A stretch of 36,623 nucleotides of DNA from a virus, in IMG/VR virus record IMGVR_UViG_3300013010_000035, positions 1 through 36,623 of that record; one strand, given 5' to 3'. Position numbers and translations under genes: made by a program. The notes below the pieces were generated by a model. It was not told the DNA's origin, did no database searches, and saw only the letters and a program-made list of their open reading frames with translations. How positions within the stretch are numbered: position 1 is the stretch's first letter; every line of letters starts with the position of its first letter. Below, piece after piece: positions 27,101 to 34,107 of this stretch.

Positions 27101-29857
27101 GAAAAAATGGAAGAAGTAGACCCAACTGCTTTTGACCCGAATGACCCACAGAAATTTATTGATAACAATGCAAGGATGTTTCGTGATGCTCAACGATATA
27201 TTTCTAACGTTTCTCATTCTGTACACGGTTTAACAACGACAGGGTATGGGGTTGACTTTACAGATGTAGAAACAAAACCTGCTGAAAATAAAGGCTTTCA
27301 TCAAAACGTTGCTTCTCATTTGCAAGAAAATGGTTTTCCAATTACAGGTAACATGAGCGTAGACGAAGTTCTTGAAGCGTTAGCAATAGAAAAAACTCCA
27401 CAGTCGAAAGAACATGCAAGAGAACTTATAGAGCGTTCTAACACTTTGAATCAACCATTACATGCAAGTACTGTTAATCAACTGATTTCTCATGGAGGTA
27501 TAACAGACGTACATGGAACAGACATTTCTCATATGCATGATGAGTCGTTAGGCGAAAAAGAAGGAAGTGAACTTAATCCTGAACAAAAGTTTGCAGTAAT
27601 GGTACAAACATTAGGTTATCACGATGCAGTACAAGAATTACATAAGGAAATAAATTCAGATAAAGAATACAAAAAAGCACAGTATATTCATGCACTTCCT
27701 CGTAGATTTAAGCAACTTATGAATCCAAACACTCAGTTTGGTTCTGCCATTGATGCTAATGGATTGGAATACATTCACAATGATGTATATGATGCACAAG
27801 GGAAGAAAAAAGGTTCAAGTGGAAAGGGACGACCACAGATTACTGCTGAAACAAGAAACAATCTTGATTCTATTATTCATTACAATCCTTCTGTACAACA
27901 AGAAGAAAGACCAGAAGAACCTACAACTTCAATAGTTACAAGAGCAGGAATGACACAAATTCCTGTCGGTTCTCCTAATCCCAACAATGGAAGTATCATA
28001 GATTCGTTTGATGCTGGCGCACACCATAGTGGTTGGTTAGCAAGTCCTTCTGTTGGTTGTGAGTTTACAGCCGATGGACAAATCATGGCAGGTCAATATG
28101 TAGAACAAGGATTGTATCACTCGGTTCCACACGAACTTACAGATATGGTACATGGAAAAGAACTACGTGAACAAGTATGGAATAATGCACCACCCGCACA
28201 AGAATCTCGACTTCCTATAAGTGGTATTGACCCTACAACATTCATTGCTATGAATGAGGACCCAAGTAAATTAGCATTGAGTGAAATGAGTGATTACATA
28301 GAAGGGTTACTCAATCCTGATATTTTACTCATGAAAGAAGATAAACCTGAATGGAATCCTCTAATACGCCCAATGCACCGTATTTTTGAACTAAGTGATT
28401 TAGAACATCTACGTGGATTTAGTGGTTCGTGGGTCGTATCTAAATGGTATGATGGAAAGCGTGTCATGATAATTAAAAATGGTGAAGAGATAACTGCTCT
28501 TAATGAATCAGGTAAAAAAGTAGGTCTGAAAAAGGCTCATAGAGAAGCATTACAAAAAGTCAACGACAATAATTTTGCAATAGATACCATACTCGGTGAT
28601 GAAGATTTGAACGTTATTGATATTCTAAACTATGATAATACCGATATTACAGATATGCAAGTCTTTGAACGAATCAAAGTTATTCGTTCACAATTTGAAA
28701 GCCATGAAAATGTCATTGTACCGGGTCCTCACGATACGAAGGTAACAGATAGTGAAGGACTCAAAGAAAGTGTAGAACGAATGCAAAAGGAACATGAGAA
28801 TATTTTGCTAAGAGATTCTAAGTCTACATATATGCGTGGAGAATTTAGACACCCTAAGTGGGTATTGTATAGACCAACTCGTGATTACAATTTCATTGTT
28901 CTTGATAGAAGAGGTAATGGTCCTTACACATATCAATTAGGTGCAGGACCTCTTATTGATGATGGTGGATTGGCTAATCGAGCGATTGAACACAAAGGTG
29001 AGTACTACATGGATGTAGGTACAGCACGTAATCAGGATAAAGCGTACAAAGTTGGAGATGTAGTGCGAGTATCAGTAAGTGGAGTTACAAAGAAAACTCG
29101 TGGGCAAAGAAATGTTTTCACCGTACAAGTAAAGCAAATAGAAGGCGTAGGTGAAGGTGAAGGACCTGCAAGTGCAGAATCATTAGACTTGTTGACAAAA
29201 TCGTATGCCGCTATCAATATTCCACATAATGTAGAATATGATGAAGAAGGATTCCGTGTTGTACTCAAAGATATTGATACTGTAACATACCAAGTAGATG
29301 AAGTAGGAGATATGTGGTATCTTCATTCCCCTCAAGGTAATATGGATTTACTATTCAAAAATCAGTATGCAGTAACATTAGCGGAGAGCCTTCAACCGTT
29401 TTGGGGTTCTGTAGCACCTCTTATGTTATCAGGAGTATTGAAAACAGAAGAAGAATTTAGTTCTCCGCCTAAAAAACATACACCAAAAGAAATCGAAGAA
29501 GGTTCTGTTGGTATCTTAGAAGAAGATGATGAAAATAGATTACTTAAACCAGAAGATAAGAAAAAAGCAATTGAAGTTATTCTAAGGACACTTGATACAC
29601 TCACAAAAGAAAAATTGACATGGACTGGACCGAGAGGTTTGGGAATTGATGTAGGTACACCTACAGAATCACCAAGTGGACCCACAAAAATCACAGAAGA
29701 AGAAAATCTTCCAGATTTCGATGGAAGAACTGATGAAGAAAGAGATAAAGATGACAAAAAACCAAAGCACATAAAGCCTGTTGATGTTTCAACAGAAGAA
29801 GGTGAAAATCTCCATTTAGACTATGAAAACGATACCCCAGTACTTTCAAAAGTATAA
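24110..29857 (+). CDS. Giant virion polyprotein-like protein with divergent DNA-ligase-like domain
   Basis: 1915 aa, the largest gene. ATG 24110 was chosen for GGCGGTG 5 nt upstream; ATG 24092 overlaps the previous gene. YDLLK (Lys15) ends the N-terminal peptide. Residues 16-1400 are not recognised. Residues 1410-1697 look like the adenylation plus OB parts of an ATP-dependent DNA ligase: KWYDGKRVMI for motif I, FAIDTILGDEDLNVIDIL for motif III, HENILLRDSKSTYMRGEFRH for motif IV, PKWVLYRP for motif V, then a Lys-rich OB-like strand region. The catalytic Lys is displaced by one residue (Lys1445, KWYDG not KxDG) and motifs IV and V are altered, so activity is doubtful. LLMK (Lys1409) and LLTK (Lys1697) bracket this domain; GVLK (Lys1778) follows. 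The acidic tail is probably disordered. Confidence 0.75.
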   Translation: MSYTQLDHATYDLLKSLDDGLDLERNAAEYIIAWNSMEKSPREPILGSLLVLAEDVIAKKEKEDLPEFEYDKGDDTGEGLLHNIEDTQDDLTNHIWLDGLQGGKNLSDHFSTWPVYRPNPANHPYREHNFPFHPANHPALRLHATTGMPHWVEMLRAHVFGGYMDEEAKMEKEYIKYLKDNKHPLAFGFKPQGSKSKSMNLLGTPEVFGTIGTHQKDFYERDYYRWKKSNEASELKDSLVEEGRSSQDIQKILREAHFDQRANEWLTEDSVLDDDYNVHPTPLGHKGLKLGLEWFSPEERTAIRQQIDEHGLDNVSTIELPSGQKIPSSRITFNALMRMTPEMNWAVRSPRMMGRNTHLRLEDNDTDYELGEGGRFLQSALGNAVHLPYEGKDESIADFILEEINNLYADDMKDAGKGYKRKLKYLPRLNLHKNDSPEDLTWEGLKDAEKSQFGKRTQKIDHSRIPIEDILFLAGFDPKTREPIQNHELHGSMEGPIVPLEWIENMEEQASGHMNLQQQEKDIRKHLSFLKAAHGPHPSEDKPPYWRTSEDGDYTYGPGNFWNKLYQGAGGAGMSLSTYNEILHALTANEDGNSLLGEVHESGTMGEKKTIVPNQNNLSLAAHFMPERSQEHGHFDANTKKYVYHNAPKIIQNILSPVNVSRPIPSGTSHNGFKEGATTKNNFSEHKSSLSPQYEYMIRHMTDKERQIFGSHLKPFDNTLTRNPFLHHATYRGYVPYSSDKQIYDNAADTHKRIMRFGYQNHLNTPSEKSVTSFNDLLRGEGEVSGGETPEDMFSFLNWGVSKPSYNKVKDYLNTSKRAFGLRLLTNITKVIGSQKPRDILEYLQAEDFTDLREKMGFDAVNDTTPIGDIVGGLLDDIHLDIKERPQTFKHKKPTMEDAVRTAIGFGGALPAIDKEQKLQDESDELLQQLNEADEIDKPLIREKLTDVTSKLTAMQQKAIEGVQGKGTTHWKIDSKREEELAKAHRILVAKVAPMIKEKMEEVDPTAFDPNDPQKFIDNNARMFRDAQRYISNVSHSVHGLTTTGYGVDFTDVETKPAENKGFHQNVASHLQENGFPITGNMSVDEVLEALAIEKTPQSKEHARELIERSNTLNQPLHASTVNQLISHGGITDVHGTDISHMHDESLGEKEGSELNPEQKFAVMVQTLGYHDAVQELHKEINSDKEYKKAQYIHALPRRFKQLMNPNTQFGSAIDANGLEYIHNDVYDAQGKKKGSSGKGRPQITAETRNNLDSIIHYNPSVQQEERPEEPTTSIVTRAGMTQIPVGSPNPNNGSIIDSFDAGAHHSGWLASPSVGCEFTADGQIMAGQYVEQGLYHSVPHELTDMVHGKELREQVWNNAPPAQESRLPISGIDPTTFIAMNEDPSKLALSEMSDYIEGLLNPDILLMKEDKPEWNPLIRPMHRIFELSDLEHLRGFSGSWVVSKWYDGKRVMIIKNGEEITALNESGKKVGLKKAHREALQKVNDNNFAIDTILGDEDLNVIDILNYDNTDITDMQVFERIKVIRSQFESHENVIVPGPHDTKVTDSEGLKESVERMQKEHENILLRDSKSTYMRGEFRHPKWVLYRPTRDYNFIVLDRRGNGPYTYQLGAGPLIDDGGLANRAIEHKGEYYMDVGTARNQDKAYKVGDVVRVSVSGVTKKTRGQRNVFTVQVKQIEGVGEGEGPASAESLDLLTKSYAAINIPHNVEYDEEGFRVVLKDIDTVTYQVDEVGDMWYLHSPQGNMDLLFKNQYAVTLAESLQPFWGSVAPLMLSGVLKTEEEFSSPPKKHTPKEIEEGSVGILEEDDENRLLKPEDKKKAIEVILRTLDTLTKEKLTWTGPRGLGIDVGTPTESPSGPTKITEEENLPDFDGRTDEERDKDDKKPKHIKPVDVSTEEGENLHLDYENDTPVLSKV

Positions 29858-29871
29858 TAGGGGTCTATATA
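29834..29871 (+). promoter_or_regulatory. Hairpin and TATA-like box before protease-capsid genes
   Basis: ACCCC (29834-29838) pairs with GGGGT (29860-29864) and TACTT (29841-29845) with AAGTA (29850-29854), giving a two-part hairpin over the stop codon of the giant gene. TCTATATA (29864-29871) follows, about 27 nt before ATG 29896. Together they could end one transcript and start a strong one for protease, scaffold and capsid. The protease gene also has a ribosome binding site (GAGGAG). Confidence 0.4.
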
Positions 29872-29895
29872 CCATGACGAGGAGTTGTTAATTCA

Positions 29896-31275
29896 ATGCT
29901 CGCTCTCAAGCAACCAGAACAGGGTCTTTCACTCCTCAAGAGTGGAAGCGACCTCGTTGTTGCTGGATATGCATCAGTTGAGTTGGTCGATAAACAAGGC
30001 GACCTTATCACTCGTGGTGCTCTTAAGAATGCATTTGACGGTTTCATGAAGAGTGAGAAGTACCGCAATGTACAACTTGCTCATTCAAACATCCAAGTCG
30101 GTGAAGTCTTGGATTCTTACGTAGACAACAATGGGAGAATGTGGAAGTCCGAATGCGACGACACAGGAATGTTTGTTGTCGTTCAACTCCGCAATGATAT
30201 TGAGAAGGCTCGTGAAGTAGCCGCTGAAATCCGCAAGGGTAACCTTCGTGGATTTTCCATTGGAGGACAAGCATTCAAGCGAGTGCGAAAGTCTGACAAT
30301 GTAAAAGGCGACTATCAAGAGATTTCAAAGATGGAATTGCATGAGATTACTATTTGTGAAAAAGGTATTAACCCCGAAGCACAATTTAGTATTTTAAAGG
30401 AGGACAACAATATGACTGATTTGAATACAGTAATGGAAAGACTTGAAGCACGACTTGATGCAATGGAAAAGGGTGAGATTCCTCCTCAACTCCGTGAGAG
30501 CATTAAGGATAAAAAAGACGACGAACCAAAGGAAGAAGCATCTTCCGACAAAGGTGATGACGATATGAAAGAAGAAAAGAAAGAAGGTAACCCATTTGCA
30601 AAGGGCGACGAGTTCAGCGATGTTATCTCATCTGAATACCTTAACTGGATGGAAGATACTCTCAAATCTGCTGGTGTAAACACCAACGAAGCACGAGCAC
30701 ACTTTGATGACTTGCAAAAGCAACAAATGGGTGGATTCGACAATCCTGACTCCGTAGACGGTGCTGACTACTTCGGTGGTCAAGTTCGTGGACGAGGACA
30801 AGAAGGTGGCAACCCATCAACTGGTGCTATCCCCGCACTCACAGCAGGTGGCGGAAAGCAACCTGCTGGTGCAATGGGACCTGCTAAAGTTGCAAAGGGA
30901 GATTACCTTTCAGCCTCTACAGTTTCACAATCCGACATCGAAGCCGCTTACGAAGTTTACAAAGCGGCGGCATTGGAACAACAATTCCGTGGTAACCTTG
31001 AATCCGAGTTCTCATCCCGTCTTAATCAAGAGATGGCGATTGCTAAGAACGAAGAAGCACGAGCACACTTTGATGCTCGTGAGCCACTATCGGAAGTACT
31101 CAAGTCTATTGAGTCTCTTTCCGAGCGAATTGACAACCTCTCAACCGAGAGCGTTTCAATCCAAAAGTCGGCTTCTTCACCAAACATTGAAATTCCCTCC
31201 ACCCAAGATTTGGGTAACATGACTTGGGACGAGGTACACAACCTCGCTGACAAGGCAATTAGGGGAAGCAACTAA
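29896..31275 (+). CDS. Prohead maturation protease fused to scaffold
   Basis: 459 aa. Residues 16-165 match the HK97 gp4-like (S78/U35) prohead protease: VVAGYASVELVDKQGD, catalytic His63 in LAHSN, Ser121 in RGFSIGG, and MELHEITICEKGINPEAQF (acidic residue near 147-150). It should cut capsid precursors inside the prohead. Residues 173-459 are charged, helical and low complexity, like a scaffold. LSLLK (Lys15) and FSILK (Lys168) are likely self-cleavage sites, and SIQK (Lys424) a weaker one. AAGGAGGA before an in-frame ATG at 30412 predicts a separate scaffold product. ATG 29896 has GAGGAG upstream. The C terminus NMTWDEVHNLADKA is shared with the protein at 23166. Confidence 0.88.
   Translation: MLALKQPEQGLSLLKSGSDLVVAGYASVELVDKQGDLITRGALKNAFDGFMKSEKYRNVQLAHSNIQVGEVLDSYVDNNGRMWKSECDDTGMFVVVQLRNDIEKAREVAAEIRKGNLRGFSIGGQAFKRVRKSDNVKGDYQEISKMELHEITICEKGINPEAQFSILKEDNNMTDLNTVMERLEARLDAMEKGEIPPQLRESIKDKKDDEPKEEASSDKGDDDMKEEKKEGNPFAKGDEFSDVISSEYLNWMEDTLKSAGVNTNEARAHFDDLQKQQMGGFDNPDSVDGADYFGGQVRGRGQEGGNPSTGAIPALTAGGGKQPAGAMGPAKVAKGDYLSASTVSQSDIEAAYEVYKAAALEQQFRGNLESEFSSRLNQEMAIAKNEEARAHFDAREPLSEVLKSIESLSERIDNLSTESVSIQKSASSPNIEIPSTQDLGNMTWDEVHNLADKAIRGSN
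30412..31275 (+). CDS. Nested scaffold product from internal in-frame start
   Basis: ATG 30412 lies in frame within the protease gene, preceded by AAAGGAGGA (30397-30405) at good spacing. That is an unusually good ribosome binding site for the middle of a gene. It would give a 287-aa scaffold without the protease domain, as phage lambda makes Nu3 inside gene C. The product starts MTDLNTVMERLEARLDAME (coiled coil), then acidic/Lys-rich and Gly-rich segments and a helical C terminus. The internal start follows the predicted FSILK cleavage site by only five codons. Confidence 0.6.
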   Translation: MTDLNTVMERLEARLDAMEKGEIPPQLRESIKDKKDDEPKEEASSDKGDDDMKEEKKEGNPFAKGDEFSDVISSEYLNWMEDTLKSAGVNTNEARAHFDDLQKQQMGGFDNPDSVDGADYFGGQVRGRGQEGGNPSTGAIPALTAGGGKQPAGAMGPAKVAKGDYLSASTVSQSDIEAAYEVYKAAALEQQFRGNLESEFSSRLNQEMAIAKNEEARAHFDAREPLSEVLKSIESLSERIDNLSTESVSIQKSASSPNIEIPSTQDLGNMTWDEVHNLADKAIRGSN

Positions 31276-31294
31276 TCTAAGGAGATGATGAACA

Positions 31295-32398
31295 ATGGCA
31301 AGAGATTACATACGAAGCATTACTGACATGGAACGCTACTACTACGGTGCTGGCAACGCAATGGGTTACTCCTACTCCGGTAGCGAGTTGCTCAAGGCTG
31401 ACGCACCTATGCTTTCCACAACAGCGGGAACATACCAAGCGATTTATGGTCGCAAAGTTTGGTCCCAACTAAACCAAGAATTTAACGCATTCTCAATTCT
31501 ACCAAAGCGTCCGTGGGAACGAAGTGGATGGCGAGTCATCACAGAACGTCCTTCCTTTACTGTTGGCGGCGGTGTTGCAGAAAACGCAACACTTCCTGAC
31601 ACAACCAAGCCGACCTTCCAGCACATTGCGGCCAAGCCTAAGACTGTGGTTCACACATTCGACATGAGCGAAACCGCAATGTTCCTTGCTGACAAGGACG
31701 ATGGACTTGGCGACATCCGTTCTATCCTAAAGGAAGAAATGGGTAAGCACCACGCAGAGCACATCAACAAGATGATGACCGCAGACAAGGCTACACTCGC
31801 AGGTAACGACTTTGAATCACTTGACCGTATTACGGTTGGTTCAAACGAAACTGGAACTGACATTGACATGTACAGCATTGACCGAAGTGCAAACTCTTGG
31901 TCTTACTCAGAAGTCAATCAAAACGGTGGAACAGACCGTGTTCTGTCCCTCGACCATCTTGATGACCTCTTCCAGAAGTGCTGGACTCGTGGTGGTAACC
32001 CGAAGGTTATCCTTACAGGATATGACACACTTATGCGTCTACAACAACTTCTACAATCCCAACAACGTTTCCTTGAAGAGAAGCGTGTCACCCCAACCTA
32101 CAACGGTGTAAAGGGTGTACCGGGTATTGAAGCAGGTTTCATTGTTGCAACATACAACGGTGTTCCAATCATTCCATCAAAAGACGTACAAACCGATACT
32201 CTAAGTCGTATGTACTTCCTTGATACTGATTACCTGTACTTTAGCACAGCAATTCCAACGCAATACTTTGAGAGTGGTATCGAAACTGGTGACCCATTCG
32301 CTATTAACCGTCTTGGACAAGAGGGTATGTACCGAACTATGGGAGAACTATGGACTACTTTCTACGGAGGTCACGGTTCAGTCCGAGACTTGAAGTGA
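31295..32398 (+). CDS. Major capsid protein, HK97 fold
   Basis: 367 aa, AAGGAG 12 nt before the ATG. It forms the icosahedral shell. Support: position right after the protease-scaffold gene, size, and HK97-like features, with an N-terminal arm, a strand-rich E-loop-like part (GWRVITERPSFTVGGGVAEN), the long spine-helix area (about 145-175) and a P-domain/A-domain end (VPIIPSKDVQTDTLSRMYFL). GSELLK at residue 34 fits a short N-terminal delta segment removed by the protease. That is much shorter than in HK97, which fits a separate scaffold. Codon choice looks more GC-ended than in the flanking giant genes, as expected for a very abundant protein. Confidence 0.85.
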   Translation: MARDYIRSITDMERYYYGAGNAMGYSYSGSELLKADAPMLSTTAGTYQAIYGRKVWSQLNQEFNAFSILPKRPWERSGWRVITERPSFTVGGGVAENATLPDTTKPTFQHIAAKPKTVVHTFDMSETAMFLADKDDGLGDIRSILKEEMGKHHAEHINKMMTADKATLAGNDFESLDRITVGSNETGTDIDMYSIDRSANSWSYSEVNQNGGTDRVLSLDHLDDLFQKCWTRGGNPKVILTGYDTLMRLQQLLQSQQRFLEEKRVTPTYNGVKGVPGIEAGFIVATYNGVPIIPSKDVQTDTLSRMYFLDTDYLYFSTAIPTQYFESGIETGDPFAINRLGQEGMYRTMGELWTTFYGGHGSVRDLK

Positions 32399-32432
32399 GG
32401 CTAATGGAAAAAACATATGGAGATGATTTATT

Positions 32433-32897
32433 ATGACAACAGAAACAAAGACACAAAAAGGATTGACAATTTCTTTCGATGACGGTGATTTTACTACTGG
32501 TACAGTCTCGGTTCTCTTGGACCTTGACTTGCGTACAGGAACACCAGTCGATGAAACTGCTTGGTTAGACGGTAATGCTGGTGGTTCATACCCCGGTTCT
32601 CTTACTGGTTTTACCGCACAAAATTCCGATGGAAAAGCGGCAGGAAGTATGCGATTGGTACAAATTGCATTCACACTTGCTGATGCGGATGAACAAGTAT
32701 TAGTTCTTACAGCAGGGGCTTCAAAAATTATTGGAGTACTTGGTACTACTTTCGCAGTAGCCGACAAAACCCTATCTGCAACCTTCACTAATACTGGTGC
32801 GGCCCCTGCCGCTAAGACTGGCGCACTTCTTCCAGCAATCGTCCTTCACGGAGAGGCTGGCGGTGCTGGAACAGTAACGGCGGTTTTGCTCAACTGA
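32433..32897 (+). CDS. Beta-rich head protein, possible decoration protein
   Basis: 154 aa, GGAGATGA about 9 nt before the ATG. Rich in Thr, Gly, Val and Ala with alternating hydrophobic strands (TISFDDGDFTTGTVSVLLDL and on, ending GTVTAVLLN), as in capsid decoration or fibre-like domains. It follows the major capsid gene directly, a common place for such proteins. No LLK-type peptide. Family not recognised. Confidence 0.6.
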   Translation: MTTETKTQKGLTISFDDGDFTTGTVSVLLDLDLRTGTPVDETAWLDGNAGGSYPGSLTGFTAQNSDGKAAGSMRLVQIAFTLADADEQVLVLTAGASKIIGVLGTTFAVADKTLSATFTNTGAAPAAKTGALLPAIVLHGEAGGAGTVTAVLLN

Positions 32898-32907
32898 GGG
32901 TGATTAA

Positions 32908-33246
32908 GTGCCTCAAGTAACCTACACAGGTCCCTTCTACGAGCGAAGGCGAAGAGATTCAAATGCTTCGTGGATTCGTGGAAAAGGAGAAGAGGTTACA
33001 CAAGAGTGGCTTGACGAGTGGAGAAATTCTCTACCTGAAAAGCACTTCCTTATCGAAGGAGATGAAGGAGTTACAGTCGATGGTGGTAATGATGGATTAC
33101 CAGACAGCGGATGGAGTCGAAAAGACATACTTACATGGCTTGACGAACAAAACGTTGATTTACCTAATGGTTACATCACTAAAACAAAGGCACTCACTCT
33201 TGTAGACGAGCACTTAAACCCAACAGAAAATGGAGATGAAGAATAA
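32908..33246 (+). CDS. Small head-tail region protein with HeH/SAP-like C-terminal domain
   Basis: 112 aa, GTG start 32908 behind GAGGGTGAT. Residues about 60-105 (GWSRKDILTWLDEQNVDLPN, then GYITKTKALTLVDEHL) resemble the helix-extended loop-helix (HeH/SAP-like) DNA-binding domains found in small proteins coded just after phage capsid genes. The N-terminal half has a basic stretch (YERRRRDS) and a likely small beta fold. Overlaps the next gene as TAATG. Exact role in the head or connector unknown. Confidence 0.62.
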   Translation: MPQVTYTGPFYERRRRDSNASWIRGKGEEVTQEWLDEWRNSLPEKHFLIEGDEGVTVDGGNDGLPDSGWSRKDILTWLDEQNVDLPNGYITKTKALTLVDEHLNPTENGDEE

Positions 33247-33572
33247 TGGCAGTAACAATAGACCCAAGACCAACAGTATTTGGCGACAGAATGATTGTAA
33301 CAGGTACTTACGCCGCTGGCGATAACGCAATTGACCTAACTGGAATGCTTGCAAGTATAGACTTTGCAGGTGCAAATTCAAGCGGTGCTATTGCGGCACG
33401 ACCTATCACAGACACAGGAGGTACGGCTAACCTTCAAAATGTCGTATTTGGTGTAGATGTTCGTATAGATGGTACAACCGTCCGTTTGGCGGCTGGATTG
33501 GCTGATGGAACAATCGGTGATACAGCACCCGCACAGGCTGGAACTTTTATTGCAATAGGTCGCCGTTCTTGA
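33246..33572 (+). CDS. Beta-rich small head protein
   Basis: 108 aa. Ala/Gly/Thr/Asp-rich with strand-like alternation (RMIVTGTYAAGDNAIDLTGM and on), no charge clusters or Cys. It has the look of a decoration or spike protein. It is followed by a gene of similar composition (33583). Family not recognised. Confidence 0.58.
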   Translation: MAVTIDPRPTVFGDRMIVTGTYAAGDNAIDLTGMLASIDFAGANSSGAIAARPITDTGGTANLQNVVFGVDVRIDGTTVRLAAGLADGTIGDTAPAQAGTFIAIGRRS

Positions 33573-33582
33573 GGTGGCTTAA

Positions 33583-33801
33583 ATGGCAGTATTAAGTGGC
33601 TATGGCTCACGAGTAATCGGTCCTTACAGTCCTAAAATGATGGCAGATGGAACGGCAACTGCGCTTATCCAAACAGATATTCGTGCCACAGGTGGTACGG
33701 GTGCTCTTGGAGTAGCGGCGGGAAGTACAACTGCACTCATTAGCATAGAACCGTTTACATCGCTTGGTAACCATTATTTCCTACTTACCTACACAGTTTG
33801 A
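33583..33801 (+). CDS. Small beta-rich protein
   Basis: 72 aa, GAGGTGG before the ATG. Gly/Ala/Thr/Ser-rich with strands (TALIQTDIRATGGTGALGVA). Similar in style to the 108-aa protein upstream (both start MAV, both Gly/Ala/Thr-rich), but I cannot show homology. Probably a small shell or connector part. Confidence 0.52.
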   Translation: MAVLSGYGSRVIGPYSPKMMADGTATALIQTDIRATGGTGALGVAAGSTTALISIEPFTSLGNHYFLLTYTV

Positions 33802-33812
33802 GGTGAGTAAGT

Positions 33813-34103
33813 ATGGGATTCGATGTTAGAAGCCTTGACTTATCCGACATAGTAAGGTCGAGTAAGCAGGGTGTACACGTAGACAAAAGTGGCCTTGCAG
33901 ACCAAAAGGAACACCCGTTAGCGGGTGTAACAAGAGAGCAACGTAATCGAAACCGTGATATTGGTGATGTCCTCAATATCGGTTCAGGAACACGTTGTAC
34001 ACATTGTGGATTCCTCCATTTCCTATGGAGAGCAACTTGTGCAACTTGCGACAAACCTATGGAATACAACTTAGGACATCGAGATGAAGCAAACCGAGCG
34101 TGA
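33813..34103 (+). CDS. Small zinc-ribbon protein in head-tail block
   Basis: 96 aa, GAGGTGAG before the ATG. Basic N-terminal part, then CTHCGFLHFLWRATCATC (about residues 61-78), a clear two-CxxC zinc ribbon, and a short tail. Possibly nucleic-acid or protein binding; a structural zinc in a connector protein is also possible. Its stop lies just before the next gene's start. Confidence 0.62.
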   Translation: MGFDVRSLDLSDIVRSSKQGVHVDKSGLADQKEHPLAGVTREQRNRNRDIGDVLNIGSGTRCTHCGFLHFLWRATCATCDKPMEYNLGHRDEANRA

Positions 34104-34107
34104 TTTA

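Noticed and set aside
28330-29200. Replicative DNA ligase gene
   Set aside because: The domain is internal to a giant virion-region gene and its catalytic Lys and motifs IV/V are altered, so it is not called a normal replication ligase.
29392-29772. Ser-rich reverse-strand frame under the giant gene
   Set aside because: Composition is the expected shadow of Glu/Lys/Asp codons on the + strand.
30761-31222. 153-aa + strand frame inside the scaffold
   Set aside because: Out-of-frame shadow of the scaffold; Ser/Pro/Lys-rich with no own ribosome binding site.
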